From Sphaerolaimus hirsutus (Eukaryota; Nematoda; Chromadorea; Monhysterida; Sphaerolaimidae), in assembly GCA_964036195.1 (NCBI GenBank), contig OZ038452.1, forward strand, positions 21,897,785 through 21,961,784: 64,000 nt of DNA, in the 5' to 3' direction. The translations under genes and the position numbers were made by a program. The notes under the pieces are model-generated. The model did not search any database. It saw only the letters and a list, made by a program, of their open reading frames with translations, and was not told where the DNA came from. Numbering within the stretch: the stretch's first letter is position 1; each line of letters starts with the position of its first letter. Below, piece by piece: positions 10,833 through 23,383 of the stretch.

Positions 10833-11586
10833 CAGAGTTGCGAAAGTGTATTTACACTTACCCGAAATACCCGGGTAAATGGGTATTTATATTTACACTT
10901 ACACTTACACTTTCATAAAATACCCGTACACTTTTTTTACACTTTCCTGGGCAAAATACCCGGGTACAGAAAGTGTATTTTTTCAGATGGCCCTGTTACA
11001 AACAGGTTCATGTACAAAAAATAACTGCACAGTGCACATGTGCAGTTATGCATTGAATGTAGAAAATTGGCAAATGTGCAAACTAGCACTATCTTTGACC
11101 TTTGAACAGTACTCATGGTACTCTACAGTTTCATCATACTTTTGTGAAAAGAACAAGATCAATTGAAATTCACCAGCTGGACACAAAGTCGACTGGCTTT
11201 TGCATTGATATTTGCTGCATGTACATTATTGCATTGAAACAGTGTGTATCACATTGCTTAATCAGTAAAATATCAACACTGAAAAAGTGACATTATTAGG
11301 CAACTTCATACCACTAAATTTGTTACAGTCTGAAATGTTTCATAATTGGCAGTAAAATGTGAAATAATGAATGAAAATGATAGATAAATTGATCTAAAGG
11401 TGAAAACAGTGGTGTTTTCTAATGCTCAACAGTGAGAGCTCTTTATAAAAAAAGTTACACTCACACTATTTTTACACTTTCCTTGATATTTTAAAAATAC
11501 CTTACACTTTTGGTATCCATCCTTAAAATTTGGAAAGTGTATTTACACTTACACTTTCCAAAAATACCAGTATTTAAACAACTATG
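10833..11586. mobile_element. CpG-poor hAT-like element
   Basis: The element begins CAGAGTTGCGAAAGTGTATT and ends inverted AAACAACTATG. It is flanked by the perfect 8-base duplication GTGCGAGG (10825-10832 and 11587-11594). It belongs to the family at 8000-9127 and 24461-25313, but its body is almost free of CpG, with AAGTGTATTTACACTTACAC in place of the ACGTA-rich runs of those copies. Confidence 0.85.
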
Positions 11587-11680
11587 GTGCGAGGGTCAAA
11601 ATCCTGTAAACCTTGTCTTCACATGTTCACCATTTTGCAGATTGTCTTACGATCGATGTGCGAATAATTGGGTATTAACA

Positions 11681-12033
11681 TACCGTATTTCCTCGAAATA
11701 ACCCCAGGGGGTTTATTTTTTCAGAGTGGAAATTTTGAGGGGGATATTTCGAGGGGGAGGGGCTTATTCGAGGAGGTTATTATTTCGTCAGAAATTTTCG
11801 GGAAAATCATACTAAAGAATACGCTTTTACATACCCCAAACCGGTAATAAACGTGACCAAATAGCGTATACGTATAACTGCCATACAAAATGGTCGCAAT
11901 ATATACATCATGTTCCTTGCATACATGATGTACCTCATTCCAGAGGGGGGGGGTCATTTTTTCCTCAGCTCGGAAAATCCTGGGGGTATTTCGAGGGGGT
12001 TAATGCAAGGGGGTATTTCGAGGAAATACGGTA
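11681..12033. mobile_element. MITE with TACCGTATTTCCTCGAAATA ends
   Basis: The left end TACCGTATTTCCTCGAAATA pairs with the right end TATTTCGAGGAAATACGGTA, a 20-base perfect terminal inverted repeat. The interior has CCCAGGGGG and GGGGTTAAT-type runs. It is non-coding. Full copies are also at 14280-14505, 54871-55272 and 60956-61290. Confidence 0.85.
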
Positions 12034-13963
12034 GGTTCAATTAAAATATACTCGATTCTCGAAAATATGCTTAAAACTCTCAGGCTAATGGGCGGCGGGC
12101 GGCAAGATAAATATTTACATCGAAAAGCTAAATAGGCTTTGCTGTTGTCGCATAGATCGCATGCTCAGACATCAGTGGGAAGAAGCTTGAGGGATGTATT
12201 TAGACTTTAGCAGGTCTCCGCGGGCGGCTACAAACGAAAGCTCAAATAATTCGCTAACGTTTATATTTATTTTAGCTTTGCACCTGTATGTGGGTCCCAA
12301 ACGTTCTCGAAGGAATATTTGAATAAAATTTGTGAATGAATGAGGGAAAAAAATTCCTGATTGTGATCAATAACGCAGGGTGCTCAAGAAACTGAACCCC
12401 ATTATAAATATTTACTTTAGTGTAGGTAATCATGGAAGAAGTAGAGTGGCGCTGTTGTAGTGTAGGTAATTAACAGCGCAAATTATATCCGGCACCCTTT
12501 TGTTAATGAGCACCACGGTGCCATTGTTAATTATATCTGTGGCGGCAGGCGCCATGTTTTGAAAGCCGCTTTTCTATTTGCCAATTCGTGTGGCAGGAAA
12601 CTGCAAAATTTCTCGTTTACCTATCATTGTTCATGCAATGAATCGACATAATTATGGGTAAAAACTACCGCCTTGAAAAGTGCAGACCCCCCTTCAAAAA
12701 ATAAACCCTCAGGGGAACAGATCAAGGATATACCGAAAATCCATAACAGACACCTACTTAGAATAACATTGCATCAATAGCAGTCAATTTCGCAATCATA
12801 AAGCCGCAACAAAGGCGCTGAGAAAAGTGAGTCTTCTTCCATGCGAATGTCACCAGTATACTCGGCGTACATGATACTATACAATGAGTTAAATGATGTC
12901 ATATCATGCACGCTGTATCCAACCCGTAGAACTCTGTTTTGGTGACTCGTGCTTACGCATATACGGAATGAAACTATTCAATTGTGCCCGCACAATTCAA
13001 ACCCCCCGTCAAAGTGTAGTTGAGTTTTTTGGCATGATGCCATCCAAGCGTCGTCTGGATGGACAGCATCTGAATAAATACAAAGCGGGAACGTTTTCTG
13101 AATTCAAAATTTTGAACGTAACAAGTTTTCTTCAAAATGAATTGATAGCATGTAACTTTTCTAAATATGAATTAGATTACACGTAGGTAAACGTATACTC
13201 AAAAATTTGCAGCACCTATCGATACAAAAATTGGAGTAAACGAGTGCATAAAGAACCACACATTTTTATTTTCCTTTTTATTATATTTCCATTTTCTTTT
13301 TAAAAATTTTCATTTCTCGTTCGCTCCGTACAAGAACAAAATATAACTTTCCAATTTTGTAGAATGATATTTCCGTCGACTATACATATTGACATATTTA
13401 CGACCCACTGTGCACCGTTTTTCTACCGTATTTAAGATGTATCGCACTTTGCTGTTCAGTAAGATGTTGAATTTCATTGACGCTCAGCGAAGCGAAACAT
13501 AAGTGGACCAAACCTGTATAATATCATGTCTGTCGAGTTTAACAGCATGAACTTAAAAAAATGATTTTCCAAATTCGAAATTTGTCAACAACTGTTGGAA
13601 TATTTCATTTGCAATAATTTAGCGGGATGAAACACATGAAAACATTTGATGAAAAACTCTAGTCCCTAGGGAACTCATTCGACGATTTACGACAGAATAA
13701 CAAATATTTTCCTACATTAATGCAATGAAATGATGAATTTATGTCGAAAAGTAACTATGTTAATTTTGGCACTTTGTATTTGGTCCCTGGTAGGAATGTA
13801 TTTATTGATAACATATTGAAAGGCGGGAAATGTCAAGTTGTTAGTCCAACAAATTTAAAACACCACTTAACTCGACAGGACAACCTTTTACATAGAAGTT
13901 CAGTACAAATTTGAAACCTTGTCACCTACGTGGTCGACACAAGTAGACTGCATCATTCTCTTT
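12034..13963. other. Intergenic region, no gene recognised
   Basis: Short open frames here (for example 12893-13186 plus, and a 41-codon minus frame starting MAPAATDIINNG near 12557) show no known domain and no matching splice partners. The stretch includes the expected 3-prime flank of the aldo-keto reductase gene and possibly an unseen first exon of the OATP gene. Confidence 0.5.
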
Positions 13964-16458
13964 TCATAATTCATGAAATGGGAAATGTGGATGATCCAGA
14001 TCCCGCTGTAAATCCAGGATGCGCCAGCCTTTATCCAGCGCGTTGATTTTGTTCATTTCATCGGAATCCAATGCGAAATCAAATATGTCACGATTTTCCT
14101 GTGATATATGCATCAACATTGCATCACGTCACACACTTTACATTGAACACTTTAGAGTGTAACGTTTACCTTGATTCTACTCTCCGACGTGCTTTTCGGT
14201 ATGGGACAACATCCCCGCTCGATTTGCCACCTCAATGCGACTTGCGCAGCACTCTGAATGTGAAAAATGCCATAATAAATACTGTATTTCCTCGAAATAC
14301 CCCCCCCCCCCATCGAAACAAGCGAAATACGGTGATCCCGAATTTTTTTTGGTCATACTAATTACTGGTTTTGGGTATGTAGAACAGCGTATTCTTTACC
14401 ATAAATTTCACGAATATTTCTGACGAAATAATCCCCCCTCGAAAAAGCTCCCCCTCAAAATTTTCACTCAAAAAACCATGGGGGTAATTTCGAGGAAATA
14501 CGGTACGTAGTGTTTCATATCAGGGTTGGATGTAAAATGTCAGTCAAGCATTCGCATGTAAAAAGCATCATGATGAGATGATTGTGTCATTCAGTTGTGT
14601 ATTTGATTCGAACAAATTGCCAGTTTAAAAAGCGGGGCACAAGCAAGTCAAAATACATTTAAATGTGAGCTATAAAACAAACAATTTCATTTTCAAAAAA
14701 ACTACCTTGCCATATTTCCGGCCAATTTCAATAACCACCTGCTCCTCCAATACATTTGGCTGGTCTTCCTTTCGGAACATGTGAGTCATATTAGCTAAAG
14801 GGCTGGACGGTACAAAGCAACCATGTGGAAATATTCAAGCAATAGACACGGGGAAGTGAATTAGGCATACCTATATCCAGTGACGATGATCGATTTATCT
14901 TTGCACCATTTAACCAGTGCGTTCTGGGGAAAATATGGATGCAATTCTACCTGCGAAAATGTGAACGCTTTTCGGATGTTATTTATTTAAAATACAGGAG
15001 TGAAGTAGATTTTGGATAAATGGGTCGCTATTCATAATAGTTGTGCAAGACGAGGCATTTCACATGCGTGTTGGAGTTACAAAATCATGATTTCAACTGT
15101 TTTTGGCTTATTTTCATCTATTCTAATTACACCGCCGTAGGGTTGGCACTTGCTTAGAGTAACAGATTGCATTTGTTCATGCTACAGTGTAATAATAAGC
15201 CGTGATATACTAGTGTAGTATAAAATATCCAGCTAATGTGCTCCCACATAGGTACTTCTACCAGGTGTAGCGTCACTGTCAATGTATTAGCCTTCTCTTA
15301 CAACCTTATTTAAGCACTATTCCATGCTGAACTTTACTTGAAGTCATGAACATTCGACAAAAGGTGATATACGTAATAAGTCGACATAAAACAGATATTT
15401 TTGAATTAAATCACTGCTTATAATGCTATCCCATGACTCCACAGTCATAATATGACCACAATAGACATAACAATACATTGTCTGACACTTAACATACACA
15501 TATTTTTCTCTATAGTCCCATTTTGGGCGATTTTAAAAACCCTGATTTTAATTTTAAAAAATCAAGGTGTTTAAAAAAATTTTTCCAACCCTACACCACC
15601 GTAATCACACCTTAAAAAATCCCGATTTCACAGACAGCAATTTAAAAAGCAAAAACCTGCAAAACCGCTGGCTGCACTTTTGCACTGTCAATAATACGTT
15701 GCATTTGCTTCGTGTTAAAGTTGGAAACGCCAATTGAACGTATTTTTCCATCAGCTACGCCCTCTTCCATAGCCTTCCATGTCTCCAGGTAATCCACATC
15801 AGAATGTTTCATTTTGGTACCATCAGCTGTCTATGATTTAAATGGTAAAATGTAGTGGTAAAAAAGAGTTTTGAAACATACGAACAACTCACTCTCGGGA
15901 ACATTTCACCACCTTCAACATAACCTTGTGGCCAGTGAATGAGACACAGGTCGATATAACCGACGTGCAGTTCACTGATGATGGAATCAATGGCCGATTT
16001 GGCCGCTTTGTGCGAGTGAAACGTGTTCCATATTTTGCTGGTTATGAACATTTCCTCGCGTTTCACCTGTGTGAAACAGTGCGCGGTTATAGCATCTCCC
16101 ATAAACACCACATTGTGCCCCACTGAAACAAAAGAACAACACAATCACCTGGCCACAATCAAATGCTTCCTTCAAAGCGCCACCTATTTCACTCTGATTG
16201 CCATAAGCCTGGGCACAATCGATATGCCTGTAGCCGGCGCCGATTGCACATTTCACCTGTCAGCAAAAACGTGAAAAATTGAACACGTCCACAGTGAATT
16301 CGGTAAGTCAACTAATTGTGGCTGAAACAGCAACGAGAATAGTAATCTACCGCTGCAGCCACTTCGCCGGGTTTTGAAAGCCACGTTCCCAAGCCCAACT
16401 GCGGCATACTGAAACCGCTGCTCAACTTAACACGAGCTCCTCCTATTTGCTGAGCCAT
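13964..16458 (-). CDS. Aldo-keto reductase, eight exons, complete
   Basis: Eight minus-strand exons join without phase conflict: 16351-16458 (ATG), 16149-16256, 15893-16066, 15657-15830, 14871-14950, 14706-14802, 14170-14253 and 13964-14098 (TGA). They encode about 320 residues, the normal length of an NADPH-dependent aldo-keto reductase that reduces aldehydes and ketones in the cytosol. The catalytic tetrad is visible: Asp and Tyr in [15 protein letters not shown], Lys in FITSKIW and His in LIHWP. Also seen are MPQLGLGTW at the N terminus, SIGVSNFN in the barrel and [12 protein letters not shown] in the cofactor-binding segment. The C terminus ends [10 protein letters not shown], close to the AKR1A/1B pattern. 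Subfamily assignment is open. A MITE sits in intron 6 and an hAT MITE in intron 4. Confidence 0.93.
14280..14505. mobile_element. MITE of the TACCGTATTTCCTCGAAATA family
   Basis: The ends are TACTGTATTTCCTCGAAATA and ATTTCGAGGAAATACGGTA, with a CCCCCCCCCC tract and TTCTGACGAAATAATCCCCC inside. It lies in the aldo-keto reductase intron between the exons at 14170-14253 and 14706-14802. Confidence 0.8.
15138..15593. mobile_element. hAT MITE with TAGGGTTGG ends
   Basis: The ends are TAGGGTTGGCAC and TTCCAACCCTA. The flanks CACCGCCG and CACCACCG form an 8-base target duplication with one mismatch. The body shares the phrase CATTTGTTCATGCTA and AATAAGCCGTGATAT with the elements at 23437-24160 and 50458-52221. 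It sits in intron 4 of the aldo-keto reductase gene. Confidence 0.8.
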
Positions 16459-16903
16459 TGTTTCGCAACTGCCACTTGATAAAGACTTGGCGAGATGCCA
16501 AACCTTATTTCCTTTTGTGACAACGCAAGTTTTGGATACACTAAAAAATATTTCGGGAAAAAATAACAGAAAGTATCAAAGTGGAAGAGTCCACGTATGT
16601 AATCTTGGCTAAATGCCAAAACAGTCGTTTGGATATACCCGTTTGTACACATACATCGCATACGTGTGTCAACTGGTGTGTGGGCCACTATTAGCGACCA
16701 TTTCGGGTTGCTAAATTGCATTCAGCGGCCATTATCGTTGACGCGGACATAAATCCTGCATCCTCTACTTTTGTTCGTACAATATCCTACTGTAACATAC
16801 CATATCCAATACAACTTTGGCGTAGTGCCAAGATTACATAAATGACCCGATCCATCAAAGTTCGTCAGGTGATTCATTGGCACCTACCCAAGTGAAGAAA
16901 GCG
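16459..16903. promoter_or_regulatory. Shared 445-base divergent promoter region
   Basis: The start codons of the aldo-keto reductase (16458, minus) and the TBC1D15-like gene (16904, plus) are 445 bases apart with no transposon between them, so both promoters must lie in or overlap this interval. No TATA box is convincing; this is inferred from the arrangement. Confidence 0.5.
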
Positions 16904-19900
16904 ATGAGCGTCCGCAGTGTCGACAGGGTGAGTGTTCATTTACCGTCTTTCTAAACATTTTTCTAGCGAAGACACGTTTTTGTGTATTTACATGGCCACT
17001 GTTCAGGCTGTCTTTACGGCGCCCGATGTCTTCGCAAAATTTGGCGATGATGTGGACCAAGGAATCGAGATTTTCGGAGCACTACGCATAGCAGAAAGAG
17101 TTAGTGCTGTTGAAATTTTGCCATTTGGGAGTTGTTTGCTGGTTTTTCTATTTTGTCCGGTTGTTTTGGACAAGTGTCAACCCAATGGGCCTCTGAAATT
17201 TCCTAACCTCGTTTGCCATTTCGCAACGCATTTTACATTTTACAAATGACATTTTGCATTTTCCAAATGACTTTTGACATTTTACAACGTCTGTAAAGCT
17301 TACAGTCCCCCCAGTTGCTCCCAGATCAGCCCCAGGCCCTGTAAACAAAAAAATCACCCCAACCCTAAAACTCAGTCCCCAACCCTCACCCCCAATCCTA
17401 ATTCCCAACCCCAACCCTCCTCTACCTTCCAGGCAGATGGGATCTACATCGAATGGCAGCCAGCTGTGGAGGACCCGTCGAACCTGTCGCCGGGCACGCC
17501 GAGTTCGTGCGAGGCGCACAACGGGTGGGTGGTCGAGCCGGAGCCGCCCAGACAGCCTCCGCAGAGCAGTGCGGGTTGGGGGGGGGGGGTGGAGGGTTGT
17601 TGAATTGGGAGTAGAGTGATATGTGATGTATTGAACGTCCTGTCCATATTAAACGTATCGTTCCGGTATGAAGTTATACCGATGAACTATGAACTGTGTT
17701 TTAACAGGCTCTTGGCATAGTTTTTAGCTTCACATAGATTAGCAGATAACAACTCTACGTTCTCATGAACTAAAACGTCTTAAAAACGTATTATTTGTCA
17801 AGCTTCAGTTGACCAGGGGTCAACTACAAAAACAAATTCTTCGATCTCGTAGGGCTATCCGGAAATTTATTTCGCAGGTGCGGCAGGTCCACTGTTGGCG
17901 GCGGCGGTCCGTAGCGCTTTCGCCATCAATACTGAAGACATCCGTTCTTTTTATTGTGACGAAAGCACGAAAAATGTTGGTTATTTGTTGGCGTGTCGTT
18001 TCTTACGGTGACTGATACACTACAGCAAAAGCGACGCCATGAGCGGGGCTTGGAATGTTTTGGCTTTTGTGCCCTTAATTTAATTTGTATTGGAGTGGTT
18101 TATGATGTCTTAAATTCTTTTTGCCTTTTGGGGGTCAGAGCGGGACACACCAAAGGACGTCCAGGCACCGCCAAATTAATGTATCGCACATCCTCTTGTT
18201 TAATTTGCCGCATTGTTTTCATGTTGGCGCATTTATTTCAACTCCGCAACCGAGTGGAGCGCCTACTTTGCCATAATCCTACCTGCAGAATCCTACCATG
18301 ATTTATATTCCACCCATTTCAACCCCCCCCCCCTCTCTGGAAAAGTTGATTATCCCCAAATCTATCTGATAATCGATATTTGATCATATCAGTGTGCATT
18401 TGCTTGCACGGCGGCGAAGATCAAAGTGGCAAAAGAGTCACCCACGCCACTTGAAAGCGTCGCTATTTCTGTAGTGTAAATACACCCGTTTCCCGTTCTT
18501 ATGAAAATTCCATTTATTGATGGTTCAATTAAACGCGCAGGGAAACGTGCCCAACATTCAATTTATTGGCAAAGACGGCACTCGCTATCAGACACTTTAT
18601 TTGCAGAACGTGTCCCGGGTGCCAAAATTCATTGAGAAATTGCAATGGTACGCTTTTTCCATCGAAAGATTTAACCTCGAATAAATCCACACACTTAATT
18701 AACGCCGTTCAGCTATGTGAGCCTGAAGCGGTCGGCCAAGGAAAAGAACCTCGTGCTTCTTGTGGACGAGCGGAGGGAAGCTTTGCACCAATCCGTCAAC
18801 GCTCTGTTCGAAAAAGACGACCGCAGCAAAGACTTTTTCTCTGTTTGTTTTGTTCTTGTTTGTTCATATTTTTTTGGCCGCGTTGGTTTTTGAACTTTTC
18901 CCTCGCAGCGTTTGGTCACAAATCCGTACGCGACGGCTATGACCACTCTGGGAAAAGTGGCGGGCGTGCTGCAGCCCACCGAAGTCAATCGGGTAAGTTT
19001 ATAGCTGTGCAAGGATTTTGATCCTCCGGGGGGTTGGCTAGGTAGCAAATCGCTTCTCCGGAGGAATAGCTGAAAAAATGGGGGGGGGCCGGTTAGGGGA
19101 TAGTAGCCCAAAATTTTGCCTCCGGGATAGATAGAAAGCTGAGCGGCCTTCGGGATAGGTAGGTAGCTGGGCGGTTACCCCCACCCCCCTCAACCCCCCC
19201 CCCCCCCCAATGGAGACCCGTGTAGCTGTGGCTTCGCTTGTTTTTACTACGTTTATACACTTACTTTCTACCAATTTTGGCAAAATGGCTTTGATGTAAG
19301 ATAAATATGCGCATAAGCGGCGCGCCATTCGCAGCGTTTTAGTAAGTCTCGGATCGGACATCAGGTGTCAAATATTTTCAGGCTTTTCTGGACGATGGCG
19401 TCGATGCGGAGGAGCAGCGCGTAATGATGCAGTCACTAATCGAACGGGAGCGCCTTGAAAGCGCATTCTACAATGTTGACGACCAGCCAGATGCAACCGG
19501 CACCAGCAGGTATCCGTCCATTTTTTTTGTTTTCCATAAATCAATCCTGTACTATCAATTCTCCATCGGGCCATCGCTCTTTATGTATGTAAATTTACAT
19601 ACATATCAGCGATTTTTGGCGCCAACGCCAATGGCGACATGGCGTGGCGCCCAGGTTTGGCGCCAGCGCCATATGACCATTTCGTCACTATTTATGTAAC
19701 ATTTTAAGGGGTCTTGAACACCCGTTGGGTCTTGTCTTGAACCCCGTACGCCGCCCTCCGTAAACAAGCAGCCAATATCCTGTGATCAACTACCTTTCAG
19801 GTCAGACGAGAATGGGTTTGAGCTGGTCACCAGACTTGATCTACCCCCGCGGCCAAAAATTAGCCGCGAGGAACCTGTAAAACACGAACAATTGGTCACT

Positions 19901-22810
19901 TTTACCACGGCCGACGGCAGTTACGACGTACACAGAGTGAGGCAGTTGAAAATGATGATATTCAAAGGAGTTTGTTGCGATTTCATTGCTGCATTTATCT
20001 ATTTTACTATTATCTATTTATCTCTTACGTGACGTCACTTACAGGGTTTGGAACCTGAAATTCGCAAGGATGTGTGGAAATATTTGCTGGGATATTTTGA
20101 ATGGGCCATGTTGCCGCTGGAATTGACCGCTGTGCGAAATGAGCGCGCAGATGAATATTTCAGGTAATGAGCATATTCTTTTTGGGACCATCCCGGCCAG
20201 AATAGAAGTCATTAACTCAGCACCCTAATTTGTTTCTTTCAGGATAAAAATGCAATGGAAAACGATCAGTTCTGATCAGGAATCCAGATTTTCACGTTAT
20301 CGAGATTTCAAGTCGCTTGTCGGTCGGTTACCTTCACCCCCTGTACAGTTGTGTAAATATGGTTAAACCATTATTTTGTATTTTAATTAAACGGTTGAAC
20401 CAACCCAGTATTTTATAGTCCCATTAAAAAATTTTCAGATAAAGATGTGCACCGGACTGACCGGACACACCCTTACTTCCAGGGAGATGGAAATCCACAT
20501 TTGACAGAAATGAATGATATTCTAATGACTTATGTGATGTATAATTTTGATTTGGGTTAGTTCTATTCTGTACCATGTGTGGTGCTATTATGGCTGAAGC
20601 TCATTACTCATCTAAACTCATTTCGCATCTAGTCCCGCCATTACTTATCTAATTCTACCGGTCACCCATCCATTGATGGGTAATGCGTTTAGATTAGAGT
20701 TGGAAAAACGAGATTTTTCAAGCACCCTGATTTTTTTATTGATTCTTTGAAATAAAAGTAGTTTGAGTCAAAATGAGTCCTATTTTTCTTTCAAATCGCT
20801 TCTGATAGATATAAATGAACTAAAAGTCATATGAATTGATTGCCAGTGCACAGTTACTTTCTTTGTGGTAAACTAATAACTGCAGAGCTTTTGAAAAGCT
20901 TAAATTCGATGTGTAACGGGTCAGGATGAATGATGGGTTTAGATGAGTGACGGCGCAGGGCCGCTATTGTTACTACTATTGATTTCTGCATTCACGTTAT
21001 ATTTTTCAGGTTATGTTCAAGGAATGAGCGATTACTTGGCGCCGATACTCTATGTGATGCAAGATGAAGTAGATGCGTACTGGTGTTTCGTGGGGCTCAT
21101 GGATAGAATTGTATGTTTTAACATTTGATCTCTGATTGTTTGAGTAGCTACGTGTTCACCTAAATATTCCAACAAGAGCTAGATACACAAATACTCGAGT
21201 ACATAGGATTTGTTATTGTGACATGGATTGCCTCCAGCCGGAACCAGGGGCCAGTTCCGCAAATTGAGAATTGAGAAGGAACTTGGCAAAAGCGAAGGGA
21301 AATTAGTTTTTCTTTTTCTTTTGTATACTTCGCTTTTGCCAATTTCCTTCTCCATTCACTTCCTTTTTCAGCTCGCATTTGCCATTTTATTTCTCACTTC
21401 TCAATTTGAGGGACTGGCACCTGGATCGCCGTTATACTCATCGCGATAGCTATTGCCATATTTCATTTTTGCAGCACGAGAATTTTGCGATGGAACAGCG
21501 GCACATCCGAGCAGAATTGATGAGTCTGCGCGATTTGCTCATGGTGGTCAATCCACGGCTCGCTAACTATCTAGGTAATTGCATTTTTTTCTGCAATTAA
21601 TTTCCTCGTTCACTTGGAACACTCCCAATCCGATATACAGAGTCGCACGATTCCGACAACATGTACTTCACATTCCGCTGGCTGCTAGTGCACTTCAAGC
21701 GGGAGTTCTCATTCAACAACGTTCTCAGATTGTGGGAGGTGTGTCCATTCACATTTCCATGAAACAGGAAACACCATTTTCACATGAAATAAATTTTTTT
21801 CACATCACAGGTGCTGTGGACCGCGCTGCCATGTAAAAACTTCCACTTGCTCGTGTGCATCGCAGTGTTAGATCGACAGTGCCAAGTGATTATTGAGAAT
21901 AAATTCGGTTTGAATGCCATCTTGAAGGTGCGTTTTTCTGTAGGGTTCATACGCGATAGACTGTTCGGGATCGGGATTAGGGTTCAAACGGGATCCCGAT
22001 CCCGATCCCGGATCCCGTGAAATTCCGGGATTTTGCAATCCCGATCCCGATCCCGAAAATTTTCAAATCCCGATCCCGAGAAACTCCCAAGTCCGGGATC
22101 CCGATCCCGGAAAAATTAGTGAAATTATAAAAAGTGAAATAATGACGTTTTTGCATGCAAAAATGTGAACAAAAAACCCCCAGCGTCCATATTATACCAC
22201 TTTTCTGGCATCCAACAGTGTTGTGAGACCTTTATGAACAACTGTGGATGCCAGAACATTGGCAAAAATCTCTATCCCAAGACCCCAATCCCGATCCCGA
22301 AAAAATGCCAATCCCGATCCCGATCCCGTGACCCCAATCCCGGCCAATCCCGATCTCGATCCCGAAATCTCAAAAACCCAATCCCGATCCCGAAAAGTCA
22401 ATCCCGTTTGAACCCTAATGGGGATTGTTTTTTGAGATTTCGGAATTGGGATTAGGGTTTCGAGATTGTGATTAGGGTTTCGGGACCGGGATCGGGATTC
22501 ATTTTTTGATCGGGATCGTTATCGGGACCACCAAATCTCAAAATATGACGGGATCTGGATCCCGTTTGGACCCTAGTTGTCTGTAAATTTTCTACCAGAA
22601 TAAATGGTACTCTATCGCTATCATGCCGAAGGCGTCTGACAAGTGCGCTCAACTTCTTTTTTTTCACAGCACATCAACGACTTGGCACTGAAAATCCCTC
22701 TGGACGAGACGTTGTGTTCCGCGGAGGCCATTTACCACCAACTGGCGGCCACGCAGCACAAACTGCCCAAGCACGTGTGCGACGTGCTCGGCTTGGATGG
22801 GGCCGATTGA
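16904..22810 (+). CDS. TBC1D15: TBC1D15/TBC1D17-like Rab GTPase-activating protein
   Basis: Seventeen exons encode about 613 residues: 16904-16927, 17007-17099, 17433-17568, 17878-18007, 18541-18647, 18713-18842, 18909-18992, 19382-19509, 19801-19936, 20045-20163, 20243-20322, 20439-20555, 21010-21110, 21475-21574, 21641-21738, 21811-21927 and 22670-22810. The N-terminal region matches the TBC1D15 family in order (GIYIEWQPAVED, RSFYCDESTKNVGYLLACRF). The TBC domain starts near GLEPEIRKDVWKYLLGYFEW and has both catalytic residues of Rab GAPs: the arginine finger in DKDVHRTDR and the glutamine in YVQGMSDYLAP. Members act on Rab7-type GTPases in endosome and mitochondrial dynamics. All junction phases agree except 18007 to 18541, where a small exon or another donor must be missing. 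The last intron holds two nested GGGATC MITEs. Confidence 0.93.
20602..20949. repeat. Foldback-type element in TBC intron
   Basis: ACTCATCTAAACTCATT near 20606 is matched in inverted orientation by GGTTTAGATGAGTGAC near 20936. The stretch lies between TBC exons at 20555 and 21010 and looks like a small inverted-repeat element. Boundaries are approximate. Confidence 0.4.
21940..22575. mobile_element. Two nested GGGATC-core hAT MITEs
   Basis: The inner copy spans 21978-22417 with TAGGGTTCAAACGGGAT and GTTTGAACCCTA ends, flanked by ATCGGGAT and ATGGGGAT (8-base duplication, one mismatch). Outside it, 21940-21977 and 22418-22575 carry the two halves of an older, more diverged copy with ends TAGGGTTCATACG and CGTTTGGACCCTA. 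The newer element thus inserted into the older one, in the last intron of the TBC1D15-like gene. Confidence 0.75.
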
Positions 22811-23383
22811 TGTTTTTTTTATTTTTTTTTATTGTCGCAAGTTGAGTTTTGATTGATTTGAGTGATTGAAGTGTGTATAATGCGGAGATTTTGAGAGTGT
22901 TTTAAAAGTTTGATCAAATTGATATCTTGAAATAAGAGATTTTTTATGAGCCGCATAATTTCTCTGCTCGGCGTGTCATACAAGTGTTTCTGGCTTATAA
23001 TCCACACTGCTTACTTACTCGACGTTGTTATTGTAATAATTGTTTTTAAATCCAACATTCTACAGTTGTAAATAGCACAATAACAAATTCAGGCGGTATC
23101 TGTTTTACTCTGTGATCGCGTGTCGGTAATAGAAGCTCGTTTGTCCATTTGGGGCGGGTCACTGATGTAAATATTTTAATCTGTCTGCTTAACTTTCGCT
23201 CAAGCCTTTTATGAATTATGAAGCATCAAAACATGTAGCCTTCAGTGAAGTGTTGATATGTGGACTTTCATCAAAGATGTAGAAAATATTTACCTAATGG
23301 AAGAAATAATATTTCTCACTCTATCCTCTAACATGCGATATGTTCACGCGCCACGTGCCAGGGTCACTTCTCGGAGGCAGACG
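22811..23383 (+). other. Spacer between TBC1D15-like and RBR genes
   Basis: This 573-base AT-rich stretch contains the TBC 3-prime end and the RBR promoter. An in-frame ATG at 23258 lies upstream of the RBR start chosen at 23384 and could give 42 extra residues; no recognisable domain starts there. Confidence 0.5.
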
